Assembly (NCBI GenBank): GCA_910585095.1
Contig: CAJUBU010000030.1
Location: 14,835-31,874, forward strand
Origin: an uncultured Lachnospira sp.
Lineage (GTDB): Bacteria > Bacillota > Clostridia > Lachnospirales > Lachnospiraceae
DNA: 17,040 nucleotides
Reading direction: 5' to 3'
A model generated the notes under the pieces. The model did no database searches. It was given only the letters and a program-made list of their open reading frames with translations, and was not told where the DNA came from. The position numbers were made by a program, and so were the translations under genes. This document shows, in pieces, positions 8,801 through 14,676 of the stretch. Position 1 is the first letter of the stretch. The number at the start of each line of letters is the position of its first letter.

Positions 8801-10167
8801 GCTCCTGCCTTATCAGCTTCATTCTCTCTCATTGCAACGATTGAGAATGTATATGTGCCAGAAGTTGTGATACCAGCAAATTCTACAGAACCATTTGTAT
8901 TTGCGCCTGTTGCTGTCTTTGTACTGCCATCAGCACTTGCCATTGTAACCACCACTTTATCAGCACCATCATAACCAACTTCCATTGTATATGGAACTGT
9001 AATTGTTGAACCAGCTGCTGAAATATCTCCAATTACAGGAGCTGCAACATCTGCCCATGCTTTACGGTCTGGACGCTCGCCGCCGCTTGTCTGCGATACT
9101 ACTACTTTAGTAACTCTCACACCACGATTAAATTCTGTTTCTAATGGCACTAAAATAGAATATTCTCCTGCTTGAAGCCCTGTGTACTTTATCTCTGTTA
9201 CAGGCTTTGTTCCCACTACAGCATTCAGTTCACTCTCTGCTCCATCTGCTTTTATTCTCTGGCTGCCATCTTTTACCAGAACAACATTTGATGTGTTAGA
9301 GCTACCTGTACTTGTTGCTGAAATAGTTACATCCGCTGTTCCTGTTACTGTAAACTTTAACTCACCGCTTTGCTTTGCTGGTGTATCTGCTGTTGCCTCT
9401 GCCCCTTTTGCCAACTCTGCTGAAATGGTGTCACTATTTCCTCTAGTAACGGTTCCTGTTAGTGTAAAATAGCCTTCTGTGCCATATGTACCATTTTCTA
9501 CAGATGCTTTTTTGTCAATACCTGCTATTTTGCTTTCTGTTGACGCATCAAACGTAAAGTCTTTTGTAACTGCTGCAACCTCTGCAATATCAACTTCTAC
9601 TTTCGTAATTCTTACACCACGATTAAATTCTGTTTCTAATGGCACTAAAATAGAATATTCTCCTGCTTGAAGCCCTGTGTACTTTATCTCTGTTACAGGC
9701 TTTGTTCCCACTACAGCATTCAGTTCACTCTCTGCTCCATCTGCTTTTATTCTCTGGCTGCCATCTTTTACCAGAACAACATTTGATGTGTTAGAGCTAC
9801 CTGTACTTGTTGCTGAAATAGTTACATCCGCTGTTCCTGTTACTGTAAACTTTAACTCACCGCTTTGCTTTGCTGGTGTATCTGCTGTTGCCTCTGCCCC
9901 TTTTGCCAACTCTGCTGAAATGGTGTCACTATTTCCTCTAGTAACGGTTCCTGCTAATGTAAAATAGCCTTCTGTGCCATACGTACCATTTTCTACAGAT
10001 GCTTTTTTGTCAATACCTGCTATTCTGGTTTCTGTTGACGCATCAAATACATATTTAGTACTCGCTGCTGCCACACTTGTCTTTGCCCAGTCCATAGGCA
10101 CAAATGCTGCCACCAGAATAAAGACCATGACTAAAGCCAAAATCTTTTTTGCCTTTTTATTTTTCAT
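5869..10167 (-). CDS. Cell-wall-anchored pectate lyase PL9 with duplicated N-terminal module
   Basis: A 1432-residue surface pectate lyase. Order: signal peptide (about 1-34); two almost identical beta-sandwich modules (period 165 residues; the near-identical blocks are 41-185 and 206-350), probably carbohydrate-binding; two fibronectin-III-like domains (about 365-550); a lectin-like beta-sandwich (about 553-830); a linker beta-domain (about 840-955); the PL9 beta-helix (about 960-1300) with D1121, D1145, D1146, D1149 as calcium ligands and K1209 in GNGFKLGG as catalytic base; then VPATGD (1394-1399), a membrane helix (about 1404-1425) and the basic tail KKKKNQQ. The tail has the layout of a sortase substrate, so the enzyme should be attached to the cell wall and hold pectin fragments at the surface. 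It has no dockerin, unlike the lyases on both sides. Start supported by AAAGGAGGG 10 nt upstream. No sortase gene lies in the window. Confidence 0.93.
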   Translation of the reverse strand: MKNKKAKKILALVMVFILVAAFVPMDWAKTSVAAASTKYVFDASTETRIAGIDKKASVENGTYGTEGYFTLAGTVTRGNSDTISAELAKGAEATADTPAKQSGELKFTVTGTADVTISATSTGSSNTSNVVLVKDGSQRIKADGAESELNAVVGTKPVTEIKYTGLQAGEYSILVPLETEFNRGVRITKVEVDIAEVAAVTKDFTFDASTESKIAGIDKKASVENGTYGTEGYFTLTGTVTRGNSDTISAELAKGAEATADTPAKQSGELKFTVTGTADVTISATSTGSSNTSNVVLVKDGSQRIKADGAESELNAVVGTKPVTEIKYTGLQAGEYSILVPLETEFNRGVRVTKVVVSQTSGGERPDRKAWADVAAPVIGDISAAGSTITVPYTMEVGYDGADKVVVTMASADGSTKTATGANTNGSVEFAGITTSGTYTFSIVAMRENEADKAGAETKTFEFLLPLATPQVGSATSIGNGTIELEWAAVPEATEYEVSYSSDGGNNFSDAKTTTDTKYQVTGLTIGETYTFKVVAKRGSEVSQAGTIVGTATQDAQSKWANATYGNGANPSKDTITGSANDGSVTIESHSGKIVPGSTDGLSFHYTAVPKGTNFTLKAKVKVDTWLLSNGQEGFGMMATDWVGAHDGLCWTNSYMLGASKSEYFVDMETKEVTTNTDSSVSAKITQKLGMLAQEKKGVTPENIAKLEANDTDTVKNDFKVSSVPMDFAEGHLYATVDENGKVVAGTMNTIGNAASEVAGTVSNPITEMYLTIQKNNTGYFLTYTDMNGNEYTKKYYEPDALEKVDTNFVYVGFYASRNATATFSDIEFKTVLASEDAPAEGRPIEYIAVNTTVQSPTSTGVSEYSLNFTANCDGVVSAVNAAGQTLAEGVEVKANKSVFVAKVELASGKNVFNLVFKPNDGFHPDNDPYKMMESYDEVTIEHTVTYKTYGNPGQAIYVAPEANGSGSKDDPMSIYNAVKFVQPGQQIIIKEGTYLLDSTVKVARGVDGTAESPIVMMADPQASSRPVFDFQGLCAGMIFAGNHWYIKGFDVIHSQDAQKGIQVSGNSNTLDQVNAYYNGSTGIQISRYLTTDEFELWPANNLILNCTSYNNADAGCEDADGFAAKLTVGNGNVFDGCMAYYNADDGWDLFAKVQTGSIGAVTVKNCVTFKNGYVKVNSDKSTDKHVDSVYDLDMSGRVIDAGNGNGFKLGGDSMSGYHVLENSVVYDNKAKGIDSNSCPDIQVKGCVTYNNGNPNVAFYTNNAANTDFAMKYTVSYRQGTDVAENVKPRGTQDVTKYDNDTNYLWKWVSSVPSAKANEAVVKGAYDSSDEKLAVNTWFESLDTTQEIARNADGTLNFGQLFKFTDKAPAELRANGFDGSKVTKSATITVYQSVPATGDSSNMWVYAIILIVAAIGVAACVIITIKKKKNQQ
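9119..10047. repeat. Recent in-frame tandem duplication (434-bp blocks, 495-bp period)
   Basis: Positions 9119-9552 and 9614-10047 are the same sequence at an offset of exactly 495 bp (165 codons). Reading both copies side by side I count five differences in 434 positions, all toward the end that encodes the start of the module. Both encode the module that starts FDASTE in the wall-anchored lyase. The 61 bp between the blocks are diverged. Such similarity in an otherwise diverged family points to recent duplication or ongoing gene conversion. Confidence 0.95.
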
Positions 10168-10185
10168 AATTAGGCATCCCTCCTT

Positions 10186-10209
10186 TATAAAATTTTGTTG
10201 TCACGTTAA
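10186..10209 (-). promoter_or_regulatory. Leader element shared with the 1625-5689 lyase gene
   Basis: This is the second copy of the 24-nt leader segment described at 5710-5733. It contains GTGACAACAAAATTTTATA on the minus strand and runs directly into the AAAGGAGGG ribosome binding site. The dockerin lyase gene starting at 13251 does not show a clear copy. Confidence 0.35.
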
Positions 10210-10244
10210 GACCTCTCAAATCTATACATGTCCAATCACAATTA

Positions 10245-10275
10245 ATTATATCATTAACCCCCCTGTTATTGTCAA
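10245..10275 (-). promoter_or_regulatory. Candidate promoter of the wall-anchored lyase gene
   Basis: Consensus TTGACA (10270-10275) and TATAAT (10245-10250) hexamers occur on the minus strand with a 19-nt spacer, longer than the usual 17. The spacer holds a run of six Gs, conspicuous in this AT-rich DNA. The start codon is about 78 nt downstream. Confidence 0.6.
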
Positions 10276-10470
10276 CTATATATTTTAGCATCTTAACAGC
10301 AAAATGCTTATATTATTGCGATTTTTTTGTATAAATGTTACAATTTTTTTGTATATTTATATTATGTTCTAAAAAATATACAAAGTTATTTTTATATAAG
10401 TTTATTTTATAACATTTTTTATAATAATAAAATAATTTATACATTGTTTATATAATAATTGACTTATTTT

Positions 10471-13251
10471 TTATTTTCCTAAAGTAACATCCATTTTAGC
10501 AAGATATTTCATTAGTAAGATAGCATCTTGTATATTAACATCTCCATCAGCATTAACGTCTGCCGCCTTCTCATCAATCACAACCTGCATTTTTGCCAAA
10601 TATTTTTTTAACAACACAGCATCACGTGTATTAATATCACCATTATTGTCTACATCACCATAGTTAATTTTTGTTGGTGGATTGTCATAAATATCTGGGA
10701 ATACATTATATATTGGTGAAACCATCCCCTTTGTATTGTCATAACCATTTAATCGGACAACTTGTGGTGCTTTACCAGTAAATGTAAAAAGATCTCCAAA
10801 ATGAATCGTTCCATCTGCATTCCTAGTCGGCTCTTTATTTGTATTTAAAGAAGCAAACCAATCTGCTACACCAAGCTTTCCATTAGAACTGTCATGAGCT
10901 TTATTTCCTAATGCCCATCGCCAAAAGTAATTAGTATCATTATCATATTTACTGGTATCTTGTGTTCCTTTTGGTCTGATAAGCTCTGCTACATTATTAT
11001 TATTCTTATAAGATATCGTATATTGCATACTATAATCTGTATTTGATGCATTTCCTGTATATAATGCTATATTAGAACTTCCATTATTATAGGATACACA
11101 TTTCTTTACTTGAATATCTGGGCATGAATTGGCATCAATTCCCTTTGCCTTATTACAGTACGAAACACTATTTTCAAGAGTATGATATCCACTTAGACTA
11201 TCGCCTCCCATTTTAAATCCATTGCCATTCCCTGCATTGATTTTATGATTGCCATTGATATCAAGATTTCCATTATCATCTTTAATAACATATCCATTCT
11301 CATAAGCAACACAATTTCTTATAGTCACTGAACCAATTGTTCCTATCTGTACTTTGGCAAATAAATCCCAACCATCATCTGCATTATGATGTGCAATGCA
11401 GCCATCAAATACATTTCCAACTCCTGATGTAATCTTTGCCGCAAATCCGTCCGCATCCTCATACCCCATATCTGCATTATTATAGGAAGTGCAGTTTAAA
11501 ATTAGATTATAGGAAGGCCATCGTTCTTTTTCATCAGTATCTTTATACCTAGATATTGAAATACCTGTATTTCCATTATAATAAGCATGAATTTCATTTA
11601 ATATATTATGATTCCCAGCAACAACGAAACCATTTTTAGAATTTTGAGAATGAATTACATCAAACCCTTTTACATACCAATAATCGCCTCCCAAAACAAC
11701 GCCGGATGACTTTCCCTGAAAATCTAAAACAGGTCTGCTTGAAGCCTGTGGGTCAGCCATCATCACAATTGGGTTATCTGGCGTACCATCAATTCCTCTT
11801 GCTATACTTAATGTTTTATCAAGAAAATAGGTTCCTTCAGTAAGAATAATTTGCTGCCCAGGCTGAATATATTGCACTGCATTATAAATATTCATAGGAC
11901 TTTCCTTACTTCCATTGCCCCCAGCATTTGGTGCAACATAAATTGCTTGTCCTGGTTTTCCATATGTTTTATATGTAACGGTATGTTTCACTTGAACAGG
12001 CTCATACGATTCCATCACTTTATATATATCATTATCAGGATGATAATCTTTATCAGGTGTAAAGGTTAAAGTAAATACATTACGTTCCTCCTCAAGCTTG
12101 GTTTGTGCAACAAATGCAGATTTATTTGCTGTTATCTTAACATCTTCTGCAATAACCTTACCGCTGTTATCTGTTACAGAAACCTTGCCATCACAATTGG
12201 CTGTAAATTCAAGTTTATAATTGCTTATCCCTGTATTTCTAAGTGATTGTACACTTTTATTAACTGCTATCTTCTCAATAGGAGGCTCTTTTGCTTCCTC
12301 ATCCTGCGAAGCTGAAATTGTTGAAAAAGTTATATCAGAAAAGGTTATATTGGATGTTCTTGCTGCATAAAATCCAACATATACATATTCTGTATCAATT
12401 TTTTGCAGAGCTGTTGGATTATAATATTGATGTGCATATATATATCCACTCATATCTTCATACTGAAGAAAATATCCTGTATTATTTTTTTGAATGGTTA
12501 AATACATCTGTGTTATGGGATTGTCTATTGTCGTTTTTAAATGATTTGATTCATTGCCAATAAGATTGCCTGAAACAAGATATTCTTCCATAAGATTCAT
12601 AGGAATCCTTGATGACCTAAAATCATCTTTTATTGTCTGAGTATCATTTGCTTCAAGAGCTTGAATATTATCTAAAGTAACACCTTTCTTTTCTTGTCCA
12701 AGTATACCAATATTTTGCATAATTTTTGTTGAGTATGCTGAATTGGTGTTTGTGACAGGCTTATGCGTTTCTTTATCAATATAATAATCTATTCTAGATG
12801 CACCCAACATATAAGAGTTTGTCCAACATATCCCTTCATGCGCACCAACCCAATCTGTTGCCATTAATCCAAAACCTTCCTGTCCATTTGTAAAAGTCCA
12901 ACTATTGATTGTAACTTTTGCCCTCAGTGTAAAATTTGTTCCCACTGGGACAGCTGTATAATGAAATGCAACTCCATCCGTAGAATCAGGAACTATTTTG
13001 CCGCTATTGCTGTCAATAACAACATTCCCATTATTGGCATCTCCAATAATTTTGCTCTTGGAATCACTAGCACCATTGCCATATACAGCATTGTTCCATT
13101 GATATTCAAAACCTCGTTCATTCGCCTTAACAATATTGGTGCTATTGTCATTAAAATTCTGTAACAACATCAATATCAATAACAACATACTTGTAAATAA
13201 TGTTATTATTGTTTTTAATATTGTATGTTTTAACCTCTCATATTTTGCCAT
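10471..13251 (-). CDS. Secreted pectate lyase PL9 with C-terminal dockerin (short form)
   Basis: A 926-residue enzyme that is the compact version of its neighbour. After a signal or anchor segment (hydrophobic about 13-32, possible cleavage after VKA43) it goes straight to the lectin-like beta-sandwich (about 49-305), the linker beta-domain (about 320-440), the PL9 beta-helix (about 445-770) and a type-I dockerin (865-919; loops GDVDNNGDIN and ADVNADGDVN). D601, D625, D626, D629 and K680 (GNGFKMGG) keep the calcium-ligand and catalytic pattern. From the lectin-like domain to the end of the helix it is closely similar to the wall-anchored lyase, so the two arose by gene duplication with exchange of ends. 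It lacks the N-terminal modules and fibronectin-III domains. The start follows AGGAGGG by 6 nt. The long hydrophobic segment could also be retained as an N-terminal membrane anchor. Confidence 0.92.
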   Translation of the reverse strand: MAKYERLKHTILKTIITLFTSMLLLILMLLQNFNDNSTNIVKANERGFEYQWNNAVYGNGASDSKSKIIGDANNGNVVIDSNSGKIVPDSTDGVAFHYTAVPVGTNFTLRAKVTINSWTFTNGQEGFGLMATDWVGAHEGICWTNSYMLGASRIDYYIDKETHKPVTNTNSAYSTKIMQNIGILGQEKKGVTLDNIQALEANDTQTIKDDFRSSRIPMNLMEEYLVSGNLIGNESNHLKTTIDNPITQMYLTIQKNNTGYFLQYEDMSGYIYAHQYYNPTALQKIDTEYVYVGFYAARTSNITFSDITFSTISASQDEEAKEPPIEKIAVNKSVQSLRNTGISNYKLEFTANCDGKVSVTDNSGKVIAEDVKITANKSAFVAQTKLEEERNVFTLTFTPDKDYHPDNDIYKVMESYEPVQVKHTVTYKTYGKPGQAIYVAPNAGGNGSKESPMNIYNAVQYIQPGQQIILTEGTYFLDKTLSIARGIDGTPDNPIVMMADPQASSRPVLDFQGKSSGVVLGGDYWYVKGFDVIHSQNSKNGFVVAGNHNILNEIHAYYNGNTGISISRYKDTDEKERWPSYNLILNCTSYNNADMGYEDADGFAAKITSGVGNVFDGCIAHHNADDGWDLFAKVQIGTIGSVTIRNCVAYENGYVIKDDNGNLDINGNHKINAGNGNGFKMGGDSLSGYHTLENSVSYCNKAKGIDANSCPDIQVKKCVSYNNGSSNIALYTGNASNTDYSMQYTISYKNNNNVAELIRPKGTQDTSKYDNDTNYFWRWALGNKAHDSSNGKLGVADWFASLNTNKEPTRNADGTIHFGDLFTFTGKAPQVVRLNGYDNTKGMVSPIYNVFPDIYDNPPTKINYGDVDNNGDINTRDAVLLKKYLAKMQVVIDEKAADVNADGDVNIQDAILLMKYLAKMDVTLGK

Positions 13252-13299
13252 AATAACCCTCCTATTGTATACAACTATTACTTTAACTTCTTTTTTTAT

Positions 13300-13328
13300 A
13301 GTATATAATATTATATCGAAAATGTAAA
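13300..13328 (-). promoter_or_regulatory. Candidate promoter of the short dockerin lyase gene
   Basis: TTTACA (13323-13328) and TATACT (13300-13305) on the minus strand are spaced exactly 17 nt apart, about 50 nt upstream of the start codon. The perfect 10-nt palindrome TTGTATACAA (13265-13274) lies between promoter and ribosome binding site and could be an operator. Confidence 0.55.
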
Positions 13329-13449
13329 GATTTTAATTTATTTTTATTTTACAAAAAATAAGCTAAGCAAATATAGCAACATGTCCATTAAATAACTAGG
13401 AAATGTCACATTAAAAAAATCAGATACAACATATTGTAAAGTATAATAC

Positions 13450-13545
13450 AAATATGTTACATATCTGTTCTTTTATGTAACAGTTCCAACCTGTATAGCA
13501 GTCAAGCGAATATTCACAATCCGCTTCGCTACTTGCTTGATGAGT
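13450..13545. repeat. Putative dispersed extragenic hairpin element
   Basis: Two inverted pairs occur here: TGTTACATA (13455-13463) with TATGTAACA (13474-13482), and AAGCG with CGCTT around 13505-13530 in the segment AAGCGAATATTCACAATCCG. The sequence is distinctly richer in G and C than its surroundings and sits immediately after the protease stop codon. Its look (CAAGCG / CGCTTCGCT motifs) resembles short intergenic repeats I have seen in Lachnospiraceae genomes, but a single copy in one window cannot prove repetition. Confidence 0.35.
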
Positions 13546-13552
13546 TTAAATA

Positions 13553-14371
13553 TTATCCCATCACAAATTTTGCCATATTTAATTTCCCCCATCCATATTT
13601 ATCTCTGTTATATTTTTCTGTATCATTTTCTATAACAGGCTCACAGCAAGCTCGAAGCCAATGTTTTACCTCCTCTGGTGTCAGATATGGATCATGTTCC
13701 ATAAGTCTTGCAATGGCTCCGCTAACAATAGGCGTTGACATTGATGTACCACTTTTTGATGAATATTTATTTTTCATATTGGTACAAGCAACAATATTTG
13801 TTCCTGTAACAACAACTTCAGGTTTAATATCACATTCTTTAATCGGTCCTCTGCCTGAATGAAAACGAATATCATCATATGCCCCTACAGTTATAATTTT
13901 ACAACTAATTCCAGGAGCTGTAATACTTCCTGGCATAGGTCCATTATTTCCTGCGGCTGCCACTACAATCAACCCTTCATCCCACATATTTTCTACTGCA
14001 TTGACTAACACTCTTGTTTTATAATCATTACTTCCTGTTGTACCAAAAGATACATTAACAATTTTGATATCTAATCGTTCTCTATTTTCTAATATCCATT
14101 CTGTTCCTTTTAATACATTAGAAACAATACCATTTCCTCTGCTGTCCAATACTTTAACAGCAGCTATACAGGCATTGGGGGCTATCCCTCGATATTTTTT
14201 ATGGGAAGCAGTGCCATCTCCTGCAATAATTCCTGCCACATGCGTTCCATGTCCTGAATCATCATAAATAAAATTTTTTCCATTGACACAATCCACAAAA
14301 CCTACAATTCTATCTCCAAAATCAATATGCCTATATATTCCAGTATCTAATACTGCTACAGTAACCGCCAT
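13553..14371 (-). CDS. Subtilisin-family serine protease without propeptide (S8)
   Basis: A 272-residue peptidase that is little more than the catalytic domain. The triad is complete: D9 in AVLDTGI, H41 in SGHGTHVAG and S210 in SGTSMSTP. The oxyanion asparagine is N142 in AAGNNGP. The first motif begins at residue 5, so there is neither a signal peptide nor the inhibitory prodomain of secreted subtilisins. This suggests a cytoplasmic enzyme of the intracellular or AprX-like type, though a leaderless export route cannot be excluded. The ATG is well supported by GGAGG 6 nt upstream. The gene is divergent from arcC and followed, 300 nt later, by the lyase gene on the same strand. A role in processing the neighbouring lyases is unlikely if it stays inside the cell. 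Confidence 0.9.
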   Translation of the reverse strand: MAVTVAVLDTGIYRHIDFGDRIVGFVDCVNGKNFIYDDSGHGTHVAGIIAGDGTASHKKYRGIAPNACIAAVKVLDSRGNGIVSNVLKGTEWILENRERLDIKIVNVSFGTTGSNDYKTRVLVNAVENMWDEGLIVVAAAGNNGPMPGSITAPGISCKIITVGAYDDIRFHSGRGPIKECDIKPEVVVTGTNIVACTNMKNKYSSKSGTSMSTPIVSGAIARLMEHDPYLTPEEVKHWLRACCEPVIENDTEKYNRDKYGWGKLNMAKFVMG

Positions 14372-14399
14372 ATAAATCCTCCATTCTTGCCCAACCTAT

Positions 14400-14423
14400 A
14401 AGTTTGAGCGTAAGCATAAACTT
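14400..14423. repeat. Short hairpin in the protease leader
   Basis: AAGTTT (14400-14405) pairs with AAACTT (14418-14423), and an inner GC/GC pair closes a GTAA loop. The preceding bases CCAACCT-ATA resemble CCAACCTGTATAG in the element on the other side of the protease gene (13487 onward), so the gene may be flanked by related sequences. Confidence 0.4.
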
Positions 14424-14544
14424 TGAAAAATTTATTTTTCATACTATGTGCTTAAAAAATGACCTGTAACCTATAATCTTATTGTTTATTTATTTTACAG
14501 CAACTATAAAATCATGTACACAATTCAGTCATTCTATATTTTCA

Positions 14545-14573
14545 TTGATTTTCAACACAATATATTTTATAAT
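14545..14573 (+). promoter_or_regulatory. Candidate promoter of arcC
   Basis: TTGATT (14545-14550) and TATAAT (14568-14573) on the plus strand have a 17-nt spacer. They lie about 100 nt upstream of the arcC start, leaving room for a leader that holds a short ORF. Confidence 0.6.
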
Positions 14574-14583
14574 GATTTATTAT

Positions 14584-14655
14584 ATGCTTGGGCTTATGGA
14601 ACGTGAATTTCCTTATAGAACAGCTTATGTGCAGACAATATTTACAGCCATATAA
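14584..14655 (+). CDS. Possible short leader ORF upstream of arcC
   Basis: A plus-strand ORF of 23 codons begins MLGLMEREFPYRTAYV and ends 21 nt before the arcC start. An in-frame ATG at 14572 would add four residues. The residues look protein-like, but no ribosome binding site precedes either start and I do not recognise the sequence. It could be a leader peptide, a relic of an upstream gene end, or chance. Confidence 0.2.
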   Translation: MLGLMEREFPYRTAYVQTIFTAI

Positions 14656-14676
14656 ATTGGCGGAATGGAGTTCATT

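Larger units (their letters stand above)
10168..10470. other. Intergenic region between the two right-hand lyase genes
   Basis: About 300 bases of mostly A and T. It carries the promoter and leader of the wall-anchored lyase gene (10186-10275). The remainder, 10276-10470, is extremely AT-rich with T-runs but no convincing GC-containing terminator for the gene ending at 10471. Confidence 0.6.
13252..13552. other. Intergenic region between the protease gene and the first lyase gene
   Basis: About 300 bases. It contains the promoter of the downstream lyase gene (13300-13328) and the palindrome TTGTATACAA (13265-13274), which adjoins that gene's ribosome binding site. Next to the protease stop codon is a less AT-rich hairpin element (13450-13545). 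Nothing coding is evident. Confidence 0.6.
14372..14676. other. Divergent intergenic region between the protease gene and arcC
   Basis: This region holds a hairpin AAGTTTGAGCGTAAGC...AAACTT (14400-14423) in the protease leader, the arcC promoter (14545-14573), and a 23- to 27-codon plus-strand ORF (14584-14655) that ends just before the arcC ribosome binding site. I found no convincing minus-strand promoter for the protease. Confidence 0.55.

Noticed and set aside
9182..9967. Two identical 96-residue plus-strand ORFs (9182-9472 and 9677-9967)
   Set aside because: They are antisense shadows of the duplicated module of the wall-anchored lyase; the minus-strand frame has a clear domain order and ribosome binding site.
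10276..10470. Terminator for the lyase gene ending at 10471
   Set aside because: Only AT-only imperfect stems are visible; in DNA of this composition they are not better than chance.
12961..13327. Plus-strand ORFs 12961-13164 and 13136-13327
   Set aside because: They are antisense to the N-terminal part of the short dockerin lyase and its promoter, with strongly biased Ile/Asn composition.
14665..14676. ATG at 14665 as the start of arcC
   Set aside because: It overlaps the GGAG ribosome binding site that is correctly spaced for the ATG at 14677; the shorter form also fits the usual family length.
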